This document shows positions 52,392-60,878 of a stretch of 64,000 nt of DNA, piece after piece; within the stretch, counting starts at the first letter, position 1; every line of letters starts with the position of its first letter. The notes under the pieces were generated by a model. It saw only the letters and a list, made by a program, of their open reading frames with translations, was not told where the DNA came from and made no database searches. A program made the translations under genes and the position numbers. Origin of the DNA: Gp6-AA40 sp035649635 (GTDB taxonomy: Bacteria; Acidobacteriota; Vicinamibacteria; Vicinamibacterales; UBA2999). The stretch is from assembly GCA_035649635.1 (NCBI GenBank), contig DASRJE010000205.1:1-64000 (forward strand). Direction: 5' to 3'.

Positions 52392-53036
52392 ATGAAAGCC
52401 CCCCAGACGACGGCACAGTACCCGCGAACCGTCTTCATCGGCTCGGAGGCGCTTCTCGCGGCGTGGAACGCCAGTGGCGGTCAGACGAGCCAGGTGATTT
52501 CCATCCCACCGACCGATCTCGCGTTTGCGATGGAGCTGATTGGTGAGGCGCAGCCCGAGGTTGTCGTCATCGAACAGGCAGTCGCGGCAAACGACGAAGG
52601 ATCGGCGCTGATGGACCGCCTTCACAGCGAGCGCTATCTGCGCGGGACTGAGGTCCGGCTGCTGCCAGCCGATCGCGCTGCCGCGTTGATGTCATCCGGA
52701 CCCGGAGAGCTCGATCCACATACGTGGCTCAGCGGCCTGGCCCAGGCGCTGCCAGCGAGACCGGAAAGACGTGCGGCACGCATCCGTGCCCAGGCCGACG
52801 AAAAGGCCCTCATCGACGGGCAGCCAGTCACGTTGATCGATCTGTCAGCAGTAGGCGCCCAGGTACGGTCTCAGGCCGTGCTGAAGCCGCGGCAGCGGAT
52901 CCGGCTGGTGCTGCCGCCGGAGCGCGGTTCGGTCAAAGCCGTGGCCGTTGTCGCGTGGTCCACGTTCGAAATCGGACCCACACCAACGTATCGTGCTGGT
53001 GTGGCCTTCACGCGAGCGATTCCAGATCCGGCGTAA
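52392..53036 (+). CDS. PilZ-domain protein
   Basis: The 214-residue protein has an N-terminal region resembling a receiver-like fold without clear acceptor Asp (TVFIGSEALLAAWNASGG, EVVVIEQAVAANDEGSALMD) and a C-terminal PilZ domain with RRAAR (126-130) and DLSAVGAQV (150-158), the two c-di-GMP binding motifs. It therefore probably responds to c-di-GMP. A 225-base gap without recognised features separates it from lipA. Confidence 0.85.
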   Translation: MKAPQTTAQYPRTVFIGSEALLAAWNASGGQTSQVISIPPTDLAFAMELIGEAQPEVVVIEQAVAANDEGSALMDRLHSERYLRGTEVRLLPADRAAALMSSGPGELDPHTWLSGLAQALPARPERRAARIRAQADEKALIDGQPVTLIDLSAVGAQVRSQAVLKPRQRIRLVLPPERGSVKAVAVVAWSTFEIGPTPTYRAGVAFTRAIPDPA

Positions 53037-53051
53037 GCGGTGGCGTTTGCG

Positions 53052-53168
53052 TTACGCCGCCTTCGAATCGTAATAGGAGCTCCTGCTCTGACGCGACTTG
53101 CGCCGCCTGCGGACCTTCAGCAGGGCGAACCCTGCGACCACGAGTAGGGCGAAAAGGATCCAGGTCAT
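53052..53168 (-). CDS. 38-residue single-span membrane peptide
   Basis: A short frame preceded by GGAGG and ending with a basic tail: MTWILFALLVVAGFALLKV, then RRRRKSRQSRSS and a TAA-type stop. One membrane helix followed by Arg/Lys/Ser-rich cytoplasmic residues is typical of small regulatory membrane peptides. The strong ribosome site and clean hydrophobic-basic layout favour a real gene. Convergent with the PilZ gene; role unknown. Confidence 0.6.
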   Translation of the reverse strand: MTWILFALLVVAGFALLKVRRRRKSRQSRSSYYDSKAA

Positions 53169-53312
53169 GGCTGTACCTCCAAGTACGGACGCTAGCAGGG
53201 GCAAGCCACGTACCTGCCATAAACGACACAGAACACCCCATGGCGGCACGTCGTCCGGCGAGGCACCCGAGTCAGAAACGTAACTGGATTACAAGTCAGG
53301 TCGTGCGTCTTC

Positions 53313-54101
53313 CTACTGGAAGACTCGCAGCAACCTCGTGATCGGATCGAAGTAGCGATCGACCACGCGCTCCTTGAGCGGGATGATGGCGTTGTCCGTG
53401 ATGTGAATGTGCTCCGGACACACCTTGGTGCAGCACTTCGTGATGTTGCAGTAACCGATGCCGTGCTCGTCCTTGAGCGCCGGCACTCGGTCCTCGGTGT
53501 CGAGCGGATTCATCTCGAGGTTTGCTGCGTAGACCAGAAAGCGCGGCCCGATGAACTCATCGTGCTTGCTGTGATCGCGCAGCACGTGACACACGTCCTG
53601 GCACAGGAAGCACTCGATGCACTTCCGGAACTCCTGCACGCGGTCGATGTCCTTCTGCATCATCCGCCACGTGCCGTCGGGCGCATCGGCCGGGCGCGGC
53701 TTGAACTTCGAGATCCCCTTCTTGACCCGGAAGTTCCATGACACGTCGGTGACGAGGTCCTTGATGACAGGGAACGCGCGCATGGGCTCGACGGTCACCG
53801 GTTCGTGCAGGTTGACCTGGCTGAGTCGCGTCATACACATCAACCGCGGCTGGCCGTTGATCTCGGCCGAGCACGACCCGCACTTGCCGGCCTTGCAGTT
53901 CCACCTCACCGCCAGATCGGGCGCCTGCTCCGCCTGAATCTTGTGGATGACGTCGAGGACGACCATGCCGTCGCTGACCTCGGTGTGAAAGGTCTGGAAC
54001 GTTCCATCCGATGGAGCGGGGTCGCCATCGCGCACGCCTGCGCGATGGGGTGCCTCAGGATGCGTGCGCCAAATTTTGAATGTCGCGCTGCTCAGGGCCA
54101 T
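53313..54101 (-). CDS. sdhB: Succinate dehydrogenase/fumarate reductase iron-sulfur subunit
   Basis: The 262-residue protein has the 2Fe-2S ligands Cys69, Cys74, Cys77 and Cys89 (WNCKAGKCGSCSAEINGQ, LMCM) and the C-terminal 4Fe-4S/3Fe-4S sites (CIECFLCQDVCHVL, CNITKCCTKVCPEHI). It receives electrons from SdhA and passes them to the cytochrome b subunit. The N terminus has an unusual insert (about residues 15-33, PEAPHRAGVRDGDPAPSDG) encoded by palindromic DNA (54025-54048). It follows sdhA by 53 bases, with a repeat in the gap. Confidence 0.93.
   Translation of the reverse strand: MALSSATFKIWRTHPEAPHRAGVRDGDPAPSDGTFQTFHTEVSDGMVVLDVIHKIQAEQAPDLAVRWNCKAGKCGSCSAEINGQPRLMCMTRLSQVNLHEPVTVEPMRAFPVIKDLVTDVSWNFRVKKGISKFKPRPADAPDGTWRMMQKDIDRVQEFRKCIECFLCQDVCHVLRDHSKHDEFIGPRFLVYAANLEMNPLDTEDRVPALKDEHGIGYCNITKCCTKVCPEHIHITDNAIIPLKERVVDRYFDPITRLLRVFQ
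54025..54048. repeat. Palindrome inside the sdhB coding region
   Basis: CCATCGCGCA-cgcc-TGCGCGATGG is a perfect ten-base inverted repeat with a four-base loop, directly beside TCCAT/ATGGA (54003-54015). It encodes the unusual N-terminal loop of SdhB. Confidence 0.75.
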
Positions 54102-54112
54102 TGAGTTCTGGT

Positions 54113-54148
54113 CTCCGCGGGGGCTAAAGCCGCCGCTCTACGTAATCC
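54113..54148. repeat. Solo REP-like half element between sdhA and sdhB
   Basis: In reverse complement it reads GGATTACGTAGAGCGGCGGC, then TTTAGCCCCCGCGGAG, sharing GTAGAGCG and AGCCCCCGC ends with the 100-bp elements at 5320 and 25832. It forms a short hairpin in the sdh transcript. Confidence 0.65.
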
Positions 54149-54154
54149 GTCATC

Positions 54155-55972
54155 CTACGACTTCTGTTCTTCGATCACCTGCTTGAGATGATCCGGGATC
54201 GGCGGGATCGGGATGCGCCCGATCTCCATGATGTCGCCCGCTCCCTGCCTGACCGCGATATTGATCGTGCTGAACTCGGCAACCTTGTCCGGATAGTCCT
54301 CGCGGAAATGGCCGCCGCGGCTTTCCTTGCGCTCGATCGCGGAGCGCGCGATCGCCTCGGACACCGTCAGCAGGTTGCGCAGATCGAGCGCCGTGTGCCA
54401 GCCGGCGTGATACTCCCGGTGACCAGATACACCCACGCGCGCCGCCCTCTCCTTGAACTGCGCGATGCACTTGAGCGCTTCCCTCATCTCGCTCTCGGTG
54501 CGAACAATCCCAACGAGGGCCTGCATCGTCTCCTGGAGATCGGCCTGCACCTTGTACGGATTCTCGCCACCATCACCGCGATCGAATGGCGCGAGCGAGG
54601 CGCGCATCGCGCTCTCGACCTGCCCATCGTCCACGCGCGGAACCGGATGCTCCTTCGCCCACGTGGCCGCATACTCGCCGGCGCGCTTGCCGAAGACGAT
54701 CAGGTCGGACAGCGAATTCCCGCCCAGGCGATTGGCGCCGTTGATGCCCGATGCGCATTCACCTGCGGCGAAGAGACCAGGAATCGTCGACATCTGAGTG
54801 TCGGCATCGACGCGGACGCCGCCCATTACGTAGTGCGTCGTCGGCCCGACTTCCATCGGCTCCTTCGTGATGTCGAGGTCGGCCAGCTCCTTGAACTGGT
54901 GATGCATGCTCGGGAGCTTGCGCTTGATGTGCGCCTCGGAGTCCTTGAGCTTCTCTTTGATCCACGCGATGTCGAGGAACACGCCACCGTGTGGCGATCC
55001 GCGGCCGGCTTTGACCTCGCGGTTGATGCAGCGCGCGACGTGATCACGAGTCAGAAGCTCGGGCGGACGGCGGGCGCTCTTGTCGCCCTGCGTATAGCGC
55101 CAGCCTTCTTCCGGATCGGAAGCCGTCTGCGGCTTGTAGTTGTCCGGGATGTCGTCGAACATGAAGCGGCGGCCCTCGCTGTTCTTGAGGACACCACCCT
55201 CGCCGCGCACGCCCTCGGTGACGAGAATCCCGCGCACGCTCGGCGGCCAGACCATCCCGGTCGGATGGAACTGAATGAACTCCATGTCGATCAGCTCGGC
55301 GCCGACGCGATACGCCAGCGCATGACCGTCGCCGGTACCTTCCCAGCTGTTGCTCGTGATCTTGTACGCGCGCCCGACGCCGCCGGTCGCCAGCACGATG
55401 GCCTTGGCATTGAAGACGTGGAAACGTCCTCGTTCGCGGTCGTACGCAAGCGCGCCCGCGGCACGGCGGTTGTCCAGGATCAGATCGATGACCGTGTGCT
55501 CCATGTGCACGGTCATGCCCGTATAGACGGCGTGATCCTGCAGTGTGCGAATGAGCTCGAGCCCGGTTCGATCACCGACGTGCGCCAGTCGTGGATAGCG
55601 GTGACCACCGAAGTTGCGCTGGTTGATACGGCCATCCGGTGTGCGGTCGAACACCGCGCCCCACCCTTCGAGCTCGCGCACGCGATCGGGCGCTTCCTTG
55701 GCGTGCAACTCCGCCATCCGCCAGTTGTTCACGTACTGACCGCCGCGCATCGTGTCGGCAAAGTGCACGCGCCAGCTGTCGCGGTCGTCGTTGTTGGCCA
55801 TGGCGGCGGCCATCCCGCCTTCGGCCATGACCGTGTGCGCCTTGCCGAGAAGCGACTTGCAGATGAGGCCAACCGACACGCCGCTCGACGCCGCTTCAAT
55901 CGCGGCGCGCAGCCCGGCGCCACCGGCGCCGATGATGAGGACGTCGTAGCTGTAACTCTGAAAGGACGCCAT
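54155..55972 (-). CDS. sdhA: Succinate dehydrogenase/fumarate reductase flavoprotein subunit
   Basis: The 605-residue protein has the FAD site (DVLIIGAGGAGLRAAIEAA), the covalent-flavin segment with His in KAHTVMAEGGMAAAM, substrate residues in EFIQFHPTGMVW and GVRGEGGVLKN, and the flavin end GECASGINGANRLGGNSLSD. It oxidises succinate (or reduces fumarate) at the inner membrane. Its ATG shares one base with the cytochrome b stop (TGATG), indicating coupling. The pattern and the single cytochrome b subunit resemble Bacteroidetes/Acidobacteria-type complexes. Confidence 0.95.
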   Translation of the reverse strand: MASFQSYSYDVLIIGAGGAGLRAAIEAASSGVSVGLICKSLLGKAHTVMAEGGMAAAMANNDDRDSWRVHFADTMRGGQYVNNWRMAELHAKEAPDRVRELEGWGAVFDRTPDGRINQRNFGGHRYPRLAHVGDRTGLELIRTLQDHAVYTGMTVHMEHTVIDLILDNRRAAGALAYDRERGRFHVFNAKAIVLATGGVGRAYKITSNSWEGTGDGHALAYRVGAELIDMEFIQFHPTGMVWPPSVRGILVTEGVRGEGGVLKNSEGRRFMFDDIPDNYKPQTASDPEEGWRYTQGDKSARRPPELLTRDHVARCINREVKAGRGSPHGGVFLDIAWIKEKLKDSEAHIKRKLPSMHHQFKELADLDITKEPMEVGPTTHYVMGGVRVDADTQMSTIPGLFAAGECASGINGANRLGGNSLSDLIVFGKRAGEYAATWAKEHPVPRVDDGQVESAMRASLAPFDRGDGGENPYKVQADLQETMQALVGIVRTESEMREALKCIAQFKERAARVGVSGHREYHAGWHTALDLRNLLTVSEAIARSAIERKESRGGHFREDYPDKVAEFSTINIAVRQGAGDIMEIGRIPIPPIPDHLKQVIEEQKS

Positions 55973-56775
55973 CAGATGAGCCTCGTGTCAGTAATGATGC
56001 CCATCGAGCAGAGACGGACATACACGTCCGACAGCGCGACCGAGAAGAGGCTCATCCAGGCAAAGAGCATGTGACGTCCGTTGAGCGCGCTCGAGCAGTT
56101 GTAGCAGGTGTGCCGCATCGGCGACTTTGAGACCTCGTCCTTCACGCCGCCCGCCACGTGGCGAATCGAGTGGCACCCGAGCGTGTAGCAGCTGAGGAGC
56201 ACGACGTTCACGGCAAGGACCAGTGTGCCTACGCCGATGCCAAACTCCTCCTGACCGGTGGTCGGATTCGTGAACCACAGCGCCAGCCACACGTCGTAAG
56301 ACAGAATCAGCAGAAAAATGCAGGCGATGTACGCGAAGTAGCGATGAACGTTTTGAAGAATCAGCGGGAGTGTCCGCTCACCCCAATAGCTCTTGCGAGG
56401 CTCACCCACCGTGCACGACACCGGGTCCATCCAGAAAGCCTTGTAGTAGGCGCCGCGGTAGTAATAGCAGGTGAAGCGAAACAGACCGGGGAACGGCAGG
56501 ATCAGCAGCGCCGGCGAGAACGGCGCGAGCGCCGGCCACCATTCCGGTTTCGGTCCGAACAAGGCGTGGTGAGAAGATCCCCACAGTTCGGGTGAGTAGA
56601 ACGGGGAAAGATACGGCCCGTAGGTGTAGTGGGCGTTCTGGAACGCCGCCCACGTCGCGTACACAACAAAGCCGCCGAAGACCGTGAACACGATCATCGG
56701 TTCGACCCACCACCAGTCGCGCCTGCGGGTTTCTCCAAAATCCCGCGGCACGATCTTGACGGGGACTGCCGCCAT
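55972..56775 (-). CDS. Succinate dehydrogenase cytochrome b subunit
   Basis: From ATG 56775 (GGAGGCAG in front) it has 267 residues with five to six hydrophobic helices (VEPMIVFTVFGGFVVYATWA, HRYFAYIACIFLLILSYDVW, FGIGVGTLVLAVNVVLLSCY) and candidate heme His residues in QNVHRYFAY and TLGCHSIRHVAGG. A single large cytochrome b subunit anchors SdhA/B and transfers electrons to quinone. The open frame extends upstream to 57000 but this is microrepeat DNA, not protein. Confidence 0.85.
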   Translation of the reverse strand: MAAVPVKIVPRDFGETRRRDWWWVEPMIVFTVFGGFVVYATWAAFQNAHYTYGPYLSPFYSPELWGSSHHALFGPKPEWWPALAPFSPALLILPFPGLFRFTCYYYRGAYYKAFWMDPVSCTVGEPRKSYWGERTLPLILQNVHRYFAYIACIFLLILSYDVWLALWFTNPTTGQEEFGIGVGTLVLAVNVVLLSCYTLGCHSIRHVAGGVKDEVSKSPMRHTCYNCSSALNGRHMLFAWMSLFSVALSDVYVRLCSMGIITDTRLI

Positions 56776-56863
56776 CAACTGCCTCCGAATGGGACGAAAG
56801 ACAAGTGGCAAACCTTCATACGTTACTACACAGAAACCTGTGCAGTGAACGCCTCCTGCAGTA

Positions 56864-56946
56864 CCGGAACTCGGAACTCGGACCCAAGAACCCTGAACCG
56901 GAACCCCGAACACAAACCCGGAACCCGGAACGTGGAACCGGGAACG
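56864..56946. repeat. GGAACCC/GGAACTCGG microrepeat upstream of sdh operon
   Basis: Overlapping CGGAACTCGGAACTCGG, CCGGAACCCCGAAC and CCCGGAACCCGGAACGTGG words fill the gap between the sdh genes and the MBL gene on the minus strand. It is the same kind of locus-specific repeat seen elsewhere in the window and lies in the probable sdh leader region. Confidence 0.7.
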
Positions 56947-56956
56947 ACTGATTTGT

Positions 56957-57955
56957 TCACGGCAGTGCGGCGACCGCTGCCTGCGCGCATTCATTCGCAA
57001 CCGTCACATAACGCTGCACCGCATCGGTGCCGATGACATACGGGTGCGGACTACCGGGCTTCCGCTGCGCCAGCGCCGGAATCTTGGTCTTGGTGCCGTC
57101 GAAATCGGTGTGATTCGCAAACAGCACATCGGCGCCGGCCTTGGTGACGATGTCGCGGAAGCGGACGGCGGAGGCCGCATAGGCCTGCAGGCGTGCCTGG
57201 TCCGGGCCGAAGTTGAACGCGGTGCCGCCCCAGGCGGCTGCGATGTGACGTTGACCGTTGTCGAACACCGGCACGATCGTCGACACCGTGCCCGGTGTAT
57301 GCCCTGGCGTGATGTACATCGTCAGGGTCGTGTCGCCAAGCGTCAGTTTCTGGCCGTCCGTGACGACCATGTCTCGCTTCGGCTTCCACGGCGGATTCTG
57401 CTGCTCGACCATGTCCCAATCGGCAGCGGACATGAGGATGCGCGCGTTGAACTTCTCCTGGAGGAACTTCGCCCCGCCGGCGTGATCGAGATGGCCGTGC
57501 GAGATCAGGACGTATTTGATATCAGCGGGATTCAATCCGAGCTTCTTCAAGCCGCCGACGACTTCATCCTCGACCGAGTAGTCGTAGATGGCGTCGATCA
57601 GGATGATGCCCTGCGAGGTAGTGATCGCCCACGACGAGTACTCCGTCATCCCGACGTAGTACATGTTGTCAAAGACCTTGACCGGCTCGGCATGCCACGT
57701 GTCCCGCGCGGGTGGCGGGGGCGGGCCTCCTGCGCGCCGGCCGCCGCCACCGGCGCCACGTGCGGGTCCGCCTCCGCGAGGCGCACCAAGCGTCTGTGCT
57801 TCAGTGCAGGTGCGATTGAAGATCGCCGTGTGCTCGGTGCCGGCCGCAGCCTTGGCGGCGGCAATGTGTTTCTCCACCTCGGGTCGCGACTGCGCCGCCG
57901 CAGCAGCGACTCCGACCACACCAGCGAGTGCAAACGTCGCGAGCAACTTGGTCAC
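56957..57955 (-). CDS. Secreted B3-type metallo-beta-lactamase-fold hydrolase
   Basis: The 332-residue protein has a signal peptide (cleavage near AAAQSR) and an MBL domain of the B3 pattern: HxHxDH (His153, His155, Asp157, His158 in SHGHLDHAGG), His219 (TPGHTPG) and His282 (FANHTDFDG). A Gly/Pro/Arg-rich loop (about 58-83, words PRGGGPARG and GGPPPPP) interrupts the N-terminal part. B3 enzymes hydrolyse beta-lactams, but many relatives act on other amide or ester bonds. It is a separate transcriptional neighbour of the PDH operon (20 bases after lpd start side). Substrate unproven. Confidence 0.85.
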   Translation of the reverse strand: MTKLLATFALAGVVGVAAAAAQSRPEVEKHIAAAKAAAGTEHTAIFNRTCTEAQTLGAPRGGGPARGAGGGGRRAGGPPPPPARDTWHAEPVKVFDNMYYVGMTEYSSWAITTSQGIILIDAIYDYSVEDEVVGGLKKLGLNPADIKYVLISHGHLDHAGGAKFLQEKFNARILMSAADWDMVEQQNPPWKPKRDMVVTDGQKLTLGDTTLTMYITPGHTPGTVSTIVPVFDNGQRHIAAAWGGTAFNFGPDQARLQAYAASAVRFRDIVTKAGADVLFANHTDFDGTKTKIPALAQRKPGSPHPYVIGTDAVQRYVTVANECAQAAVAALP

Positions 57956-57974
57956 GATGTCCTCCTGCGTCTGG

Positions 57975-59387
57975 TTACTTTCGCTTCGGTTTGTAGACGT
58001 GAGTACTCTGCCCGAAGAACACTTCCGCGCTCTCCATGACCGACTCGGACAGCGTGGGGTGAGGATGGATCACGAGCTTCACGTCCTCAGCTGTCGCACC
58101 CATTTCGATCGCCAGCACGCCTTCGGCGATCAGTTCTCCCGCACCTGACCCCGCGATCCCGACACCCAGCACTCGTCCAGTCTTCGGCTCGAGCACCAGT
58201 TTGGTCAGGCCCTCGGGCCGATCAACCGTAATCGCGCGGCTCAACGCACCCCACGGGAATTTGGCGACCTCGATCTCGATGCCTTCAGCCTGTGCCTGTG
58301 ACTCGGTCAAGCCGCACCAGGCGATCTCGGGATCGGTGAAGACCACCGCAGGAATCGCCTGCGGTTCGAAGACCGCCTTGTGGCCGGCAATCGCTTCAAC
58401 CGCAACACGCGCCTCGTGCGATGCCTTGTGGGCCAGCATCGGCTCGCCCGCCACATCGCCGATGGCGAAAATGTTTCGCTCCGCGGTGCGACGCTGTGGA
58501 TCGGTCTCGATGAATCCTTTAGCGTCGACTTTCACCGCGGTGGTCTCCAGCCCGGGAATCTTCGCGTTCGGACGACGGCCGACGGCGACGAGGACGCGAT
58601 CGAATAGTTGCTCCTTTTCGGCAACGTCGCCTTCGAAGGTGACGCGTATGCCGGCGCCGTCTTCCACGACCTTCACGACCTTCGTGTTCAGCATGATGGC
58701 CGCAAACAGCTTCTTCAATCGCTTCTCGAGCACGCCCACGAGGTCGCGATCGGCGCCAGGCAGGAGGCCGGGCGTCATCTCGACGACGGAGACCTTGCTG
58801 CCGAGCGTCGCGTAGACGGATCCGAGCTCGAGGCCGATGTACCCGCCGCCGACAACGAGCAACGACTTCGGGACGTCCGGAAGTTCGAGCCCTGACGTCG
58901 AGTCCATCATGCGCGGGCTGTCGAGCGACAGCGACGGTACCCGGGTCGGATGTGAGCCGGTCGCGAGAATCAGGTGCTCGAACTGCAACTCGGTTGTACC
59001 GCCGGTGCCAGCGACGGTGAGCGATTTTGGACTCGTCACCGTCGCACGCCCTTGCAGGAACTTCACCTTGCGAAGCTTCGCCACGGTGCCGACGCCGGAG
59101 GTCAGCTTGTCGACGACACCTTGCTTGTAGGAGCGAAGCTTGTTGACGTCGATCGTGGGCTCGGCGAAGCTCACACCCCAGTTGCCGGCATGCTTCGCCT
59201 CATCGATCACCTTCGCCACGTGCAGCAGCGCCTTCGACGGAATGCACCCGCGATAGAGGCACACGCCTCCGGGGTTCTTTTCCTCATCGATGAGGGCCAC
59301 CTGCATGCCAAGATCAGCCGCATAAAAGGCCGCCGCATACCCGCCAGGGCCTGCGCCCAGTACCGCAACCTGAACCGAATCCGCCAT
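57975..59387 (-). CDS. lpdA: Dihydrolipoyl dehydrogenase (E3)
   Basis: From ATG 59387 it has 470 residues. The FAD site is VAVLGAGPGGYAAAFYAADL, the redox disulfide lies in GGVCLYRGCIPSKALL (Cys43 and Cys48), the NAD site in LLVVGGGYIGLELGSVYATL, and the C-terminal catalytic His/Glu in VIHPHPTLSE. It reoxidises dihydrolipoamide on E2 with NAD+. Its ATG shares one base with the aceF stop (TGATG), so the complex genes are coupled. Confidence 0.96.
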   Translation of the reverse strand: MADSVQVAVLGAGPGGYAAAFYAADLGMQVALIDEEKNPGGVCLYRGCIPSKALLHVAKVIDEAKHAGNWGVSFAEPTIDVNKLRSYKQGVVDKLTSGVGTVAKLRKVKFLQGRATVTSPKSLTVAGTGGTTELQFEHLILATGSHPTRVPSLSLDSPRMMDSTSGLELPDVPKSLLVVGGGYIGLELGSVYATLGSKVSVVEMTPGLLPGADRDLVGVLEKRLKKLFAAIMLNTKVVKVVEDGAGIRVTFEGDVAEKEQLFDRVLVAVGRRPNAKIPGLETTAVKVDAKGFIETDPQRRTAERNIFAIGDVAGEPMLAHKASHEARVAVEAIAGHKAVFEPQAIPAVVFTDPEIAWCGLTESQAQAEGIEIEVAKFPWGALSRAITVDRPEGLTKLVLEPKTGRVLGVGIAGSGAGELIAEGVLAIEMGATAEDVKLVIHPHPTLSESVMESAEVFFGQSTHVYKPKRK

Positions 59388-60760
59388 CAACCCACCAAAG
59401 AGAGAAGGAAGGGTTGCTCGATTGCTTCGACAACCCAGCGCAGGAAACGCATCGCGTCGGCGCCATCAATCACGCGATGGTCATAGGAAAGCGACAATGG
59501 CAGCATCTGACGCGGTTCCCAGTGGCCGTCTTTCCAGATCGGCTCGGTGGTGCCGCGCGAGACGCCGAGAATTGCGACCTCCGGCCAGTTCACGATGGGC
59601 GTGAAATACGTCCCACCGATGCCGCCAAGATTCGAGATGGTGATGCCGCCACCGCTCATCTCCTCGAGCGATAACTTCTTCTCTCTCGCACGCTCGGCCA
59701 GGCGCTGCAGTTCGACGGCGATCTCCATGATGTTCTTGGTGTCGGCGTCGCGGATCACGGGAACGAGCAGACCACGGTCGGTGTCCACCGCCACGGCGAC
59801 GTTCACGTATTTCTTGAAGACAATCTCGCCGCGCTCGCTGTCGATCGAAGCATTGAATTGCGGGAACTTCCTGACCGCCGTGGCGAGCACGCGCACCAGC
59901 ATGGCCGTGACCGTGAGGTTGCCGCCGGCCTTGGCCACGCGCTCCTTGAACTGCTTCCGCAGCTCCTCGAGTGCTCCCACATCCGCCTTGTCGAACTGCG
60001 TGACATGGGGAATGGTGGTCCAGGCGTAGCTGAGATGCTCGGCCGTCGAGCGCCGGATGTTGCTCCACGGCTGCCGCTCGACTTCGCCCCACTTCTGGAA
60101 ATCGGGCAATGGCCGCATCGCGCGCGCGATGGCGGCACCACCGGCGGCGCCGGCCGATCCCACGCTGCTCAAAATCCGACGCGCGTGCTCTTTGACGTCT
60201 TCCTGTGTGATGCGTCCGCCCGCGCCGGTTCCCTGGACCGCATTGATGTCGACGCCGATTTCGCGTGCCAGGCGTCTCACGCCTGGCGAAGCAGGCGCGG
60301 CCGGGGCCCGCTCTCCATCGAGTTTGCCAGCAGTAGCCGACTGCGCCGCCTCCGGAGCCGACCGCACAGGCATGGGCACGACACGCGTGGGCCCGGTCGC
60401 TGCCGGAGCCGGAGTCGCAGCTGGAGCTGGAGCCGGACTTGGAGCCGGGGCAGAAGCCTGAGCGGGTGCTGGCGGCTCTAGAGCGGGCGTGGATGGAGCC
60501 GCAGGTTTATCCTCTGCCTCCGCCGAAGGGCTGTCGACCGTGAGGACCACGGCGCCCACCTTGACCTTGTCGCCCTTCTTGACCTTGATCTCCTTGACGA
60601 CACCGGCAACCGATGACGGCACCTCGATGGTGGCTTTATCCGTCTCGAGTTCGACGACCGGCTGATCGCGGGCAATGGTGTCGCCGACGTTGACGAGCAC
60701 GCGGGTCACGTCGCCGGTGGCGACGTTCTCTCCCAGTTCGGGAATCTTGAATTCGGTCAT
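59387..60760 (-). CDS. aceF: Dihydrolipoamide acetyltransferase (E2)
   Basis: The 457-residue protein has one lipoyl domain (lipoyl Lys42 in ELETDKATIEVPSS), an Ala/Pro-rich linker with many PAPAPA words, a peripheral subunit-binding domain (VRRLAREIGVDINAVQGTGA, about 160-195) and an acyltransferase core ending with the catalytic motif SYDHRVIDGADAMRFL. It transfers acetyl groups from E1 to CoA. Its start is just downstream of the 106-bp structured element at 60761-60870. Confidence 0.96.
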   Translation of the reverse strand: MTEFKIPELGENVATGDVTRVLVNVGDTIARDQPVVELETDKATIEVPSSVAGVVKEIKVKKGDKVKVGAVVLTVDSPSAEAEDKPAAPSTPALEPPAPAQASAPAPSPAPAPAATPAPAATGPTRVVPMPVRSAPEAAQSATAGKLDGERAPAAPASPGVRRLAREIGVDINAVQGTGAGGRITQEDVKEHARRILSSVGSAGAAGGAAIARAMRPLPDFQKWGEVERQPWSNIRRSTAEHLSYAWTTIPHVTQFDKADVGALEELRKQFKERVAKAGGNLTVTAMLVRVLATAVRKFPQFNASIDSERGEIVFKKYVNVAVAVDTDRGLLVPVIRDADTKNIMEIAVELQRLAERAREKKLSLEEMSGGGITISNLGGIGGTYFTPIVNWPEVAILGVSRGTTEPIWKDGHWEPRQMLPLSLSYDHRVIDGADAMRFLRWVVEAIEQPFLLSLVG

Positions 60761-60870
60761 CTACTCCACTGCTCGCTTGTGTTGGGTAGCTGAGGCCAGC
60801 CACATCGTGATGGAACCGACTGTTGCCAGCCGATTGGCCTTCGCGACACCACCAAACACAAGCGAGTTCC
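60761..60870 (-). repeat. 106-bp structured element upstream of aceF (copy 2)
   Basis: In the direction of aceF it begins GGGAACTCGCTTGTGT, ends CCCAACACAAGCGAG and then CAGTGGAGTAG before ATG 60760. The 15-base ends and the 95-base core (60772-60866) are the same length as in copy 1 at 23208-23317. The interior has a GGCCA / TGGCC nested stem. It lies between aceE and aceF, on the same transcript. Confidence 0.8.
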
Positions 60871-60878
60871 CAGGTAGT

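Noticed and set aside
54188..56074. 628-residue plus-strand frame opposite sdhA
   Set aside because: Opposite a highly conserved flavoprotein and without recognisable motif; high-GC antisense frame.
56776..57000. N-terminal 75-residue extension of the cytochrome b subunit
   Set aside because: Encoded by word-repeat DNA without membrane or conserved pattern; ATG 56775 has a good ribosome site.
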